A stretch of DNA of 39,847 nucleotides from Chloroflexota bacterium (GCA_005887685.1 VBHJ01000012.1:1-39847), one strand, 5' to 3'; positions 1 to 7,513 are shown, counted from the stretch's first letter. Notes: generated by a model from the sequence alone, not told the origin. A program made the numbers and translations.

Positions 1-313
1 CTTCACCCTGACCAGCCAGCCCTGCACCTCGGTCAACGACTCCCCGGCCCCGGCCCCGCCCCAGCCTTCCGGGACCAGCGTCACCTTCACCGCCAGCTCG
101 ACCGGCTGTCCCCACCCGCTCTACGAGTTCTGGATCAAGACGCCCGGCGGGAGCTGGCAGGTCGCCAGGTCCTATTCGAGCAGCAACACCTTCACCTGGA
201 GCACCAACGGGCTGCCCCCGGGCAGCTACCTCTACACGGCCTGGGTGCGTGACGCGAGCAGCAACGCCCCGTACGACGCCTACCTCGTGGCCCAGTCCTA
301 CAGCCTGACCTGA
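1..313 (+). CDS. C-terminal end of a repeat-bearing secreted protein (partial, 5' end outside window)
   Basis: The frame is open from base 2 to a TGA at 311-313 and encodes the last copy of the Cys-containing repeat found four times in each of four other genes here. The copy runs from about 17 to 310. It keeps the PLYEFW core, the W-Q-V strand and the YLYTAW strand, but lacks the SCGSLGCE loop, so two of the four usual cysteines are missing. It ends a few residues after DAYLVAQ, as the other arrays end after DAYFPG. Its catalytic head, if any, lies to the left. It is followed at 321-346 by a phased repeat and at 394 by the next gene of the same kind. Function unknown; membership of the repeat family is clear. 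Confidence 0.85.
   Translation, partial: FTLTSQPCTSVNDSPAPAPPQPSGTSVTFTASSTGCPHPLYEFWIKTPGGSWQVARSYSSSNTFTWSTNGLPPGSYLYTAWVRDASSNAPYDAYLVAQSYSLT
17..310 (+). repeat. stalk repeat, single divergent copy
   Basis: One unit of 98 codons, about 8 codons shorter than the usual 105-107 because the loop with two cysteines between the WVRD and DAY strands is absent. This is a coding repeat, not an intergenic one. Confidence 0.8.
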
Positions 314-320
314 GCGTTCG

Positions 321-346
321 TTAGCCGCACTTAACCACTGTTAACC
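321..346 (+). promoter_or_regulatory. three helically phased TTARCC direct repeats (candidate activator site)
   Basis: TTAGCC at 321, TTAACC at 331 and TTAACC at 341 are spaced exactly 10 bp apart. The last two also form an inverted repeat, TTAAC-CACT-GTTAA at 331-344. They lie about 30 bp upstream of a -10-like element at 375-383 that has no recognisable -35 box. Direct half-sites one helical turn apart are the usual layout for OmpR/PhoB-family response regulators. That a regulator binds here is inference. Confidence 0.4.
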
Positions 347-374
347 CGGTTGCCTCCGGGCCGTCGGGGCCGGC

Positions 375-383
375 TGGTAACAA
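375..383 (+). promoter_or_regulatory. extended -10-like element before the phosphoesterase gene
   Basis: TGG followed by TAACAA (or AACAAT one base on) ends ten bases before the proposed CTG start at 394. No -35 box is seen at the normal spacing and no Shine-Dalgarno site precedes 394, so a leaderless or nearly leaderless transcript is likely. Similar elements precede the genes at 7524, 20337 and 33530. Confidence 0.4.
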
Positions 384-393
384 TCCCCGCGTT

Positions 394-2556
394 CTGCAAA
401 GCCGAAGCCGACTGATTTCCCTTTTCGCCGCCCTTTGCGCCGCGGCGGCGACATCGGTCCCTGCAGCAACGCCGGCGCACGCAACAAGCGTGCCGGCGTA
501 CGACCACGTCTTCGTGATCGTGATGGAGAACCGGGCCTACAACGAGATCATTGGCAGCTCGTCGGCGCCGTACATCAACAGCCTTCTGCCATCGGGCGCC
601 CTTGCGACGAACTACTTCGACGTCAGCCACCCCAGCCTGCCGAACTATCTCGGCCTCGTGGGTGGCAGCACATACGGAATCACCAGCGACTGCACCACCT
701 GCTGGATCTCCGCGGCGAACGTCGCGGACAACCTCGAATCCTCCGGCAGCACCTGGAAGGGCTACATGGAAGGCATGCCTTCCGCGTGCTATGTCGGCGA
801 CAGCTATCCATACGCCCAGAAACACGATCCGTTCGTGTACTTCAACGACATCCGGACGAACACAAGCCGGTGCAACTCCCATGTCGTGCCATACACGCAG
901 CTCTCGAGCGACCTCGGATCGACGTCGACCACACCGAACTACGCATTCATCACACCCGACATGTGCCATGACATGCATGACTGCGCCACGTCGACCGGCG
1001 ACTCGTGGCTGCAGTCGAACGTCCCCCAGATCCTCAACTCGACCGCTTTCAAGACGCAGCGGTCCCTGCTCGTCCTGACCTGGGACGAATCCGAGACGGG
1101 CGACCAGGTGGCCACCATCCTGCTCGGCAGCGGCGTGAGCGCGGGTCGGCGAAGTACCGCCGCATACAACCACTACTCGCTGCTGCATACCATCGAAGCC
1201 GCGCGCGGCCTCTCGACGTTGACCTCGAGCGATGCCGGCGCGGCGACCATGTCCGACCTGTTTGCCACGGTCTCCTCGAGCACGCCGTGCACGGGAGTCG
1301 GCCTCACAGCGTCGCCGTCCAACTCCGCCGCCCCGGGCACCCAGGTTGTCTTCAACGCGACCGCCACCGGATGCCCCAATCCCCTGTACCAGTTCTGGAT
1401 CCTGCCTCCGGGTTCGGCCGGCTGGCAGATCGCCCGGCCTTACTCCACAGGCTCCACGTTCAGCTGGAGCACCAGCGGCCTGGCTGCCGGCACATACCTC
1501 TACACCGTCTGGGCCCGCGACTCGAGCAGTGCGGGGACCGGCTGCGGCAGCCTCGGATGCAGCGACGCCTACTTTCCCGCCGCGGCGTATGCGCTCGGCA
1601 CCGATCCATGCAGCTCCGTGAGCGAGCTCGCTGTTGGGGCTTCACCGCAAGCGGCCGGGAGCACCATCATGTTCACCGCCAGCGCCGTCGGTTGCTCACG
1701 TCCGCTCTACCAGTTCTGGACGCTGGCGCCCGGCCACAGCTGGCAGATCGCCCAGGCCTACTCCGCCGGCGCCACCTTCAGCTGGAACACGACCGGCCTG
1801 GCCCCCGGCAGCTACCTCTACACGGTCTGGGCCCGCGATTCGAGCGGCCCGGGAACCTCCTGCGGCAGCCTGGGTTGCCAGGACGCCTACTTCCCGGGCA
1901 CCGGCTACACCCTGACAGGCCAGCGCTGCAGCTCGGTCACCGAGTCGGCCAGTCCTGGCTCACCGCAGGCATCGGGCACCTCGGTGACCTTCACCGCCGG
2001 CGCCTCCGGCTGCCCCCACCCGCTCTACCAGTTCTGGATCCTGCGCCCCGGTTCCCAATGGCAGGTCGTCCAGGCCTACTCCAGCAGCGCCACCTTCATC
2101 TGGAGCACGACTGGCCTGGCCCCGGGCAGCTACCTCTACACGGTCTGGGCCCGCGATTCGAGCAGCCCGGGTGTCTCCTGCGGCAGCCTGGGTTGCGAAG
2201 ACGCCTACTTCCCGGCCGCCTCCTACAGCCTGACCAGCCAGCCCTGCAGCTCGGTCACCGAGTCGGCCAGCCCCGGCTCACCGCAGGCATCCGGCACCCC
2301 GGTGACCTTCACCGCCAGCGCCTCCGGCTGCCCGCGCCCGCTCTACCAGTTCTGGATCCTCCGCCCCGGTTCCCCATGGCAGGTCGTCCAGGCCTACTCC
2401 AGCAGCGCCACCTTCAGCTGGAACACGACCGGCCTGGCCCCGGGCAGCTACCTCTACACGATCTGGGCCCGGGACGCCAGCAGCACCGGTACCTCGTGCG
2501 GCAGCCTCGGTTGCGAGGACGCCTACTTCCCGGGCACCGCATACACCCTGCGCTGA
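394..2556 (+). CDS. secreted phosphoesterase-family protein with four C-terminal stalk repeats
   Basis: Probably a secreted phosphatase or phospholipase-C-like hydrolase of the phosphoesterase/AcpA type (family assignment by motif recognition). The head, about residues 33-290, has VMENRAYNEIIG, HPSLPNYLGLVGG, PDMCHDMHDC and LTWDESE. These match the family's metal- and phosphate-binding blocks. Residues 297-720 are four repeats. The first ordinary start codon in frame is GTG 490, but that removes a good signal peptide: the codons from 394 read a basic SRSR start, a hydrophobic LISLFAALCAAAA stretch and an ATPAHA cleavage site. Between the stop at 322 and 490 there is no ATG, GTG or TTG in frame, so CTG 394 is my choice (720 residues; 688 from 490). 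Substrate unknown. Phosphate scavenging or action on teichoic or lipid phosphate are both possible. Confidence 0.8.
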   Translation: MQSRSRLISLFAALCAAAATSVPAATPAHATSVPAYDHVFVIVMENRAYNEIIGSSSAPYINSLLPSGALATNYFDVSHPSLPNYLGLVGGSTYGITSDCTTCWISAANVADNLESSGSTWKGYMEGMPSACYVGDSYPYAQKHDPFVYFNDIRTNTSRCNSHVVPYTQLSSDLGSTSTTPNYAFITPDMCHDMHDCATSTGDSWLQSNVPQILNSTAFKTQRSLLVLTWDESETGDQVATILLGSGVSAGRRSTAAYNHYSLLHTIEAARGLSTLTSSDAGAATMSDLFATVSSSTPCTGVGLTASPSNSAAPGTQVVFNATATGCPNPLYQFWILPPGSAGWQIARPYSTGSTFSWSTSGLAAGTYLYTVWARDSSSAGTGCGSLGCSDAYFPAAAYALGTDPCSSVSELAVGASPQAAGSTIMFTASAVGCSRPLYQFWTLAPGHSWQIAQAYSAGATFSWNTTGLAPGSYLYTVWARDSSGPGTSCGSLGCQDAYFPGTGYTLTGQRCSSVTESASPGSPQASGTSVTFTAGASGCPHPLYQFWILRPGSQWQVVQAYSSSATFIWSTTGLAPGSYLYTVWARDSSSPGVSCGSLGCEDAYFPAASYSLTSQPCSSVTESASPGSPQASGTPVTFTASASGCPRPLYQFWILRPGSPWQVVQAYSSSATFSWNTTGLAPGSYLYTIWARDASSTGTSCGSLGCEDAYFPGTAYTLR
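1282..2553 (+). repeat. four tandem stalk repeats in the phosphoesterase
   Basis: Units start at 1282, 1603, 1921 and 2239 (321, 318, 318 and 315 bases). Each codes for PC-x-SVTE-like start, SGCP-PLYQFWIL, WQ-V-AYS, FSW-TTGL, YLYTVWARD, SCGSLGCEDAYFPG and a YTL end. Four cysteines per unit are conserved. Units 3 and 4 are nearly identical at the base level to units 3 and 4 of the amidase gene at 6824-7456. Confidence 0.95.
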
Positions 2557-2629
2557 GCCGGACGGGCAAGATTGCGGCGCCCCCGATCGTTGTTCACGAG
2601 GTGTTCAAGCGCGGCCTTCCTGCGCGGGC

Positions 2630-2635
2630 AGGTGG
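2630..2635 (+). promoter_or_regulatory. Shine-Dalgarno-like site before TTG 2640
   Basis: AGGTGG lies four bases before TTG 2640. It favours this start over GTG 2601, which has no purine-rich site at normal distance. Spacing is on the short side. Confidence 0.35.
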
Positions 2636-2639
2636 TGCC

Positions 2640-4778
2640 TTGAGGTCCTCGGCCGGACGGCGGGTAGCGCTCTCCATCTGCGGCGCCGCGTGCCTGCTCG
2701 CAGTCGGGCCGGCCACCTCCGGGCCGGCAGGGGCTCCGATCAGCGTGCAGTCCGTCCCCACGGCGAGCGGGCCCTGGCTGGACCGCCTGAACCAGTGGCG
2801 AATCAGCACCGGCCTGCCGACGCTGACGGAGAACTCGACCTGGAGCGCCGGCGACTACAACCACGCGCAGTACATGGTCAAGAACGACCTCGTCACCCAC
2901 TACGAGACGCCGGGGGTTCCGTACTACACGGCCGCTGGCGACACCGCCGCCAGAAACGGCAACATCCAGGTCAGCTCCACGACCAGCACCACCGACTCCG
3001 ACGCGATCGACTGGTGGATGGCAGCGCCTTTTCACGCCATGGCCATGATGGATCCCCGACTGACGCAGACGGGGTTCGGCTCCTACAGGGAGGCGAAGTC
3101 GGGCTGGGACGAGGGCGCGGCACTTGACACCATTCGCGGTAATTCGTTCACGGGCGGCAGCTACCCGGTGTACTTCCCGGGCAACGGCACCACCGAACCG
3201 CTGACCACGTACAGCGGCGGAGAGTTTCCCAATCCGCTCCAGGGGTGCCCCTTCTACACCGCGCCAACCGGGTTACCCCTTTTCATCGAGGTCGGCGGAA
3301 ACGTGAACACAACGGCCGGCTCGAACTACCAGCTCGCCGGCAACGGGGTACCGCTCTATTCCTGCGTCATCGACTCTTCCAATGCCGCGCTTGGCAGCTA
3401 CCTCTACACGCGGGGCGCCGTGATCGTGATTCCGCAGCTGCCCCTCCAGTCCGGCGTCAGGTACACGATGTCCCTGACGGTCAACGGAACGCCATACGCC
3501 TGGTCATTCACGGTGGGCAACTTCAGCGCCTGCACATCCGTGACCGAAACCGCAGCGCCGCCGGCTCCCTCAGCGCCAGGGACCACGGTGACGTTCACCG
3601 CGAGCGCCTCGGGCTGCGCACACCCGCTCTACCAGTTCTGGAACCTGGCGCCGGGTCGCTCGTGGCAGATCATGCAGGCTTACTCGACCAGTGCAACGTT
3701 CGCCTGGAGCACGGCGGGACTTCCGATCGGTAACTACCTCTACACAGTCTGGGCGCGCGACTCGAGCAGCCCAGGAGGCTGCGGCAGCCTGGGGTGCGAG
3801 GACGCGTACTTCCCCGCTTCCACCTACACGCTCGGTTCCCCACCGTGCTCGTCGGTCACCGAGTCCGCCGCGCCGGCCTCGCCGCAACAAGCAGGCGCGA
3901 CGGTCACGTTGACCGCCATCGCCTCGGGATGCTCCCGCCCGCTGTACCAGTTCTGGATCCTCCGCCCCGGTTCCCAATGGCAGATCGTCCAGGCCTACTC
4001 CAGCAGCGCCACCTTCATCTGGAGCACTACCGGCCTGGCCCCGGGCAGCTACCTCTACACGGTCTGGGCCCGCGACGCCGGCAGCCCCGGTACCTCGTGC
4101 GGCAGCCTGGGCTGCGAAGACGCCTACTTCCCCGCCTCTCAGTACAGACTGGGATCGACGCCGTGCTCTTCGGTGACGGAGTCCGCCGGCCCTGCGTCGC
4201 CGCAAGCGGCGGGGGCGACCATCACCTTGACCGCCGGCGCCTCCGGCTGCCCCCGCCCCCTCTACCAGTTCTGGATCCTCTGGCAGGTCGTCCAGGCCTA
4301 CTCCAGCAGCACCACCTTCAGCTGGAACACGACCGGCCTGGCCCCGGGCAGCTACCTGTACACGGTCTGGGCTAGGGACACCAGCAGCACGGGAACCTCC
4401 TGCGGCAGCCTGGGTTGCGAAGACGCCTACTTCCCGGGCACCGGCTACACCCTGACCAATCCGCCGTGCAGCTCGGTCACCGAATCGGCCAGCCCCGGCT
4501 CACCGCAGACATCGGGTACCTCGGTGACCTTCACCGCCGGCGCCTCCGGCTGCCCCCGCCCGCTCTACCAGTTCTGGATCCTGGCTCCCGGCCACAGCTG
4601 GCAGGTCGTGCAGGCCTACTCCAGCAGCGCCACCTTCATCTGGAGCACCGCCGGCCTGGCCCCGGGCAGCTACCTCTACACGGTCTGGGCCCGCGATTCG
4701 AGCAGCCCGGGCACCTCCTGCGGCAGCCTGGGTTGCGAAGACGCCTACTTCCCGGGCACCGCGTACACCCTGAGGTAA
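2640..4778 (+). CDS. secreted CAP/SCP-domain protein with four C-terminal stalk repeats
   Basis: An extracellular protein with a CAP-superfamily head (cysteine-rich secretory/PR-1-like; family assignment by motif recognition). From TTG 2640 it starts with arginines and a hydrophobic stretch (RRVALSICGAACLLAVG), a signal peptide. Residues about 45-180 have LNQWRISTGLPTL, DYNHAQYMVKN, HYETPG and PFHAMAMMDPRL-TGFG, the usual CAP layout. Residues about 185-295 form a second beta-rich domain that I do not recognise. Residues 296-712 are four repeats. GTG 2601 would give 725 residues instead of 712. The frame stays open upstream to 1005, but that part is a shadow of the phosphoesterase repeats. Bacterial CAP proteins have no single known reaction, so the role is unknown. 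It lies 84 bases after the phosphoesterase and just before the amidase, a likely co-expressed set. Confidence 0.82.
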   Translation: MRSSAGRRVALSICGAACLLAVGPATSGPAGAPISVQSVPTASGPWLDRLNQWRISTGLPTLTENSTWSAGDYNHAQYMVKNDLVTHYETPGVPYYTAAGDTAARNGNIQVSSTTSTTDSDAIDWWMAAPFHAMAMMDPRLTQTGFGSYREAKSGWDEGAALDTIRGNSFTGGSYPVYFPGNGTTEPLTTYSGGEFPNPLQGCPFYTAPTGLPLFIEVGGNVNTTAGSNYQLAGNGVPLYSCVIDSSNAALGSYLYTRGAVIVIPQLPLQSGVRYTMSLTVNGTPYAWSFTVGNFSACTSVTETAAPPAPSAPGTTVTFTASASGCAHPLYQFWNLAPGRSWQIMQAYSTSATFAWSTAGLPIGNYLYTVWARDSSSPGGCGSLGCEDAYFPASTYTLGSPPCSSVTESAAPASPQQAGATVTLTAIASGCSRPLYQFWILRPGSQWQIVQAYSSSATFIWSTTGLAPGSYLYTVWARDAGSPGTSCGSLGCEDAYFPASQYRLGSTPCSSVTESAGPASPQAAGATITLTAGASGCPRPLYQFWILWQVVQAYSSSTTFSWNTTGLAPGSYLYTVWARDTSSTGTSCGSLGCEDAYFPGTGYTLTNPPCSSVTESASPGSPQTSGTSVTFTAGASGCPRPLYQFWILAPGHSWQVVQAYSSSATFIWSTAGLAPGSYLYTVWARDSSSPGTSCGSLGCEDAYFPGTAYTLR
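3525..4775 (+). repeat. four tandem stalk repeats in the CAP protein, unit 3 with a 15-base deletion
   Basis: Units start at 3525, 3840, 4158 and 4461 (315, 318, 303 and 315 bases). Unit 3 is 15 bases shorter because FWIL runs directly into WQVV at 4280/4281; other copies have RPGSQ or RPGSP between them. The reading frame is kept. Confidence 0.95.
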
Positions 4779-4791
4779 AGCACTCGCGACC

Positions 4792-4811
4792 GACCCAGCG
4801 TTAGCCGGGTC
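4792..4811 (+). terminator. small hairpin between CAP gene and amidase gene
   Basis: GACCC-A-GC, loop GTTA, GC-C-GGGTC gives seven pairs with one mismatch. It starts 14 bases after the CAP stop and ends three bases before ATG 4814. There is no T-tract, so termination is doubtful. It could instead affect translation start of the amidase. A TTAGCC like those at 321-346 lies in it. Confidence 0.3.
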
Positions 4812-4813
4812 AG

Positions 4814-7459
4814 ATGGCATTCGGACTGCGGTACCGTGGGTGTGTGCGCAGGCAGCTTGGGTGGCTGTGCTTCTTGCCTGCTCTGGCCTCACTCACCCAG
4901 TTTCAAACGGTCTCCGCGGGCGTGACGTTCACCTCCGCGATGCAGTCCGCCTCACAGGGGCGGAACGTGCCGCTTCCTCTCCTCGAGGCAACGGCGTACG
5001 TGAACAGTCGATGGGAATGGATACCGACGCCTGCGCGGGATGGCGGGGTCGGTCCGATGCATGTCATGCCCTCGCAGATGGCGTCGGCAGCCGCTTTGAG
5101 TGGGCACAGTCAATCGCAGATCGCCGGCGATCTCAGCGCCAACATCGATGCCGGCGCCGCGCTGCTCGCGCACGCGCATACGACCGGCACCGACCTGGCC
5201 TCGTGGCAACCTGCCGTCTCCGCTGTCCAGGGACCTGAGGTCGCCACTCAGATATTCGATGCGCTGCGATCGGGTGTGACCGGAACCGCCAGCACCGGCG
5301 AGCAGATCGTGCTGGCGCCACAAGCGTCATCGAGCCGTCCCAGCACAGGGGCCGTTCCTTCCGGCGGCGCAACCAACGGAGGCGGGGCGGCGACCAGCGG
5401 CGTGCCCGACTATGGCGGCGCGACGTGGGTTCCGGCCAACCCCGCCAACTACTCGGTGGCCAACCGGCCGCACGACTACCCGGTGCAGATGATCATCATC
5501 CACGACACCGAGGGCAGCTACGGCTCGGCGATCCAGCTGTTCCAGGATCCATCGACCCAGGCTTCTGCGCACTACGTCGTCGCAGACGCGGGTCAGATCA
5601 CGCAGATGGTGGCCGAGAAAGACATCGCGTGGCACGCGGGCAACTGGGACTACAACACGCGGGCCATCGGCATCGAGCACGAGGGCTATGCGTATGCGCA
5701 GCCCACGTGGTACACGGCCGCCATGTACCAGGCGAGCGCGCACCTCATCGCGTCCATCTGCTCACGGTGGGGAGTGCCGATGGATCGCACGCACGTCATC
5801 GGCCACAGCGAGGTCCCCGATCCGAACAACCCCGGCCTCTATGGCGGTTCTGACCACCACACGGACCCCGGTCCCTACTGGGACTGGACCTACTACATGG
5901 GGCTTGCGCAAAATTACGCCGCCGCACTGCCGAGTCCGCCGCACATGATGCCCGACCCCGTGGCCCAGATGAGCGGTACGAGCGCGACCATCAACTGGCA
6001 GCCCGCTCAGACCTGCCACTCGCCAATCACCGGCTACACCGTCACCGGGCAACCGGGCAACCTCGTCATGAGCATGCCGGCGAACGCGCGGTCGGCCACG
6101 TTCAACGGTCTCCAGCGCGGCGTTGACTACACCTTCACCGTGACCGCAACCGACGCGGATGGGCAAGACACGTTGACCGCCCAGTGGCGCTGCGCGGCGG
6201 TCACGGAGTCCGCCAACCCGGGCACGCCTCAGGCGTCGGGCACCACGGTCAACTTCACCGCGAGCGCGACCGGCTGTCCCCACCCCCTCTATCAGTTCTG
6301 GATCCTGCCGCCTGGCTCTCAGACGTGGCGGAACGTGCAGCCCTATTCGGCCGGTGCGACCTACGCCTGGAACACCAGCGGCCTGGCCGCCGGCAGCTAC
6401 CTCTACACGGTCTGGGCCCGCGACGCCACCAGCGCTGGCGCCTCCTGCAGCAGCCTGGGCTGCGAAGACGCCTTCCTTCCAGCCCCGACCTTCACGCTGA
6501 CGAGGCAGCCATGCACCTCGGTCAGCGAATCCGCGGCGCCCGCCTCCCAGGCGACGACTGGCACCACGATCACCTTCACCGCCAGCGCTTCTGGCTGTCC
6601 CCACCCTCTCTACCAGTTCTGGATGCTGGCTCCCGGCCGCAGCTGGCAGATCGCCCAGGCCTACTCCGCCGGCGCCACCTTCAGCTGGAACACGACCGGC
6701 CTGGCCCCGGGCAGCTACCTCTACACGGTCTGGGCCCGCGATTCGAGCAGCCCGGGAACCTCCTGCGGCAGCCTGGGTTGCGATGACGCCTACTTCCCGG
6801 CCGCCTCCTACAGGCTGACGGGCCAGCGCTGCAGCTCGGTCACCGAGTCGGCCAGTCCCAGCTCACCGCAGGCATCGGGCACCTCGGTGACCTTCACCGC
6901 CAGCGCCTCCGGCTGCCCCCACCCGCTCTACCAGTTCTGGATCCTGCGCCCCGGTTCCCAATGGCAGGTCGTCCAGGCCTACTCCAGCAGCGCCACCTTC
7001 ATCTGGAGCACGACCGGCCTGGCCCCGGGCAGCTACCTCTACACGGTTTGGGCCCGCGATTCGAGCAGCCCGGGTGTCTCCTGCGGCAGCCTGGGTTGCG
7101 AAGACGCCTACTTCCCGGCCGCCCCCTACAGCCTGACCAGCCAGCCCTGCAGCTCGGTCACCGAGTCGGCCAGTCCCGGCTCACCGCAGGCATCCGGCAC
7201 CCCGGTGACCTTCACCGCCAGCGCCTCCGGCTGCCCCCGCCCGCTCTACCAGTTCTGGATCCTCCGCCCCGGTTCCCCATGGCAGGTCGTCCAGGCCTAC
7301 TCCAGCAGCGCCACCTTCAGCTGGAGCACGACCGGCCTGGCCCCGGGCAGCTACCTCTACACGGTCTGGGCCCGCGATTCGAGCAGCCCCGGTACCTCGT
7401 GCGGCAGCCTGGGTTGCGAGGACGCCTACTTCCCGGGCACCGCCTACAACTTGTCCTGA
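4814..7459 (+). CDS. secreted N-acetylmuramoyl-L-alanine amidase (PGRP/Amidase_2) with SLT-like and FN3 domains and four stalk repeats
   Basis: Likely cleaves the amide bond between muramic acid and the stem peptide. Domains in order: signal peptide (1-35); a small lysozyme/SLT-like domain (about 37-155) with LLEATAYVNSRW and GGVGPMHVMPSQ; a Ser/Gly/Ala linker; the amidase (about 215-355) with IIIHDTEGS, SAHYVV, WHAGNW, IGIEHEG, VIGHSEV and DHHTDPGP; an FN3-like domain (about 375-455); repeats from 458 to the end. Candidate zinc ligands are the His of HDTEGS, a His of DHHTD and the following Asp. In the SLT-like part the usual catalytic ES reads NS, so that domain may bind rather than cut. 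GTG 4844 gives an equally good signal peptide (VRRQLGWLCFLPALASL) and has TACCGT seven bases before it, so the true start is ATG 4814 or GTG 4844. Confidence 0.9.
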   Translation: MAFGLRYRGCVRRQLGWLCFLPALASLTQFQTVSAGVTFTSAMQSASQGRNVPLPLLEATAYVNSRWEWIPTPARDGGVGPMHVMPSQMASAAALSGHSQSQIAGDLSANIDAGAALLAHAHTTGTDLASWQPAVSAVQGPEVATQIFDALRSGVTGTASTGEQIVLAPQASSSRPSTGAVPSGGATNGGGAATSGVPDYGGATWVPANPANYSVANRPHDYPVQMIIIHDTEGSYGSAIQLFQDPSTQASAHYVVADAGQITQMVAEKDIAWHAGNWDYNTRAIGIEHEGYAYAQPTWYTAAMYQASAHLIASICSRWGVPMDRTHVIGHSEVPDPNNPGLYGGSDHHTDPGPYWDWTYYMGLAQNYAAALPSPPHMMPDPVAQMSGTSATINWQPAQTCHSPITGYTVTGQPGNLVMSMPANARSATFNGLQRGVDYTFTVTATDADGQDTLTAQWRCAAVTESANPGTPQASGTTVNFTASATGCPHPLYQFWILPPGSQTWRNVQPYSAGATYAWNTSGLAAGSYLYTVWARDATSAGASCSSLGCEDAFLPAPTFTLTRQPCTSVSESAAPASQATTGTTITFTASASGCPHPLYQFWMLAPGRSWQIAQAYSAGATFSWNTTGLAPGSYLYTVWARDSSSPGTSCGSLGCDDAYFPAASYRLTGQRCSSVTESASPSSPQASGTSVTFTASASGCPHPLYQFWILRPGSQWQVVQAYSSSATFIWSTTGLAPGSYLYTVWARDSSSPGVSCGSLGCEDAYFPAAPYSLTSQPCSSVTESASPGSPQASGTPVTFTASASGCPRPLYQFWILRPGSPWQVVQAYSSSATFSWSTTGLAPGSYLYTVWARDSSSPGTSCGSLGCEDAYFPGTAYNLS
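6185..7456 (+). repeat. four tandem stalk repeats in the amidase
   Basis: Units start at 6185, 6506, 6824 and 7142 (321, 318, 318 and 315 bases), the same unit lengths in the same order as in the phosphoesterase. Unit 3 differs from unit 3 of the phosphoesterase (1921-2238) at about six bases by hand count. Confidence 0.95.
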
Positions 7460-7504
7460 CACCGTCCAACCAGGCGGCGCACAAATTTCGGGCGCAAATG
7501 CGTT

Positions 7505-7513
7505 TGTTATCCT
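7505..7513 (+). promoter_or_regulatory. extended -10 element before the GT2 gene
   Basis: TGT followed by TATCCT ends ten bases before GTG 7524. No -35 box at standard spacing and no Shine-Dalgarno site, so a leaderless or very short leader transcript is likely. Confidence 0.5.

Noticed and set aside
1282-2553. CRISPR-like or microsatellite nature of the repeats
   Set aside because: Units are 303-321 bases, code for a conserved protein pattern in frame and have no spacers.
1005-2639. A + strand frame open from 1005 that runs into the CAP gene, giving an apparent protein of 1257 residues
   Set aside because: The part before about 2600 lies over the phosphoesterase in another frame and reads as Pro/Arg/Leu-rich shadow repeats. 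The signal peptide and CAP domain begin after 2600. The frame is open only because the repeat codons are GC-biased.
4779-4813. Rho-independent terminator after the CAP gene
   Set aside because: The hairpin at 4792-4811 has no T-tract and touches the next start codon; kept only as a low-confidence hairpin.
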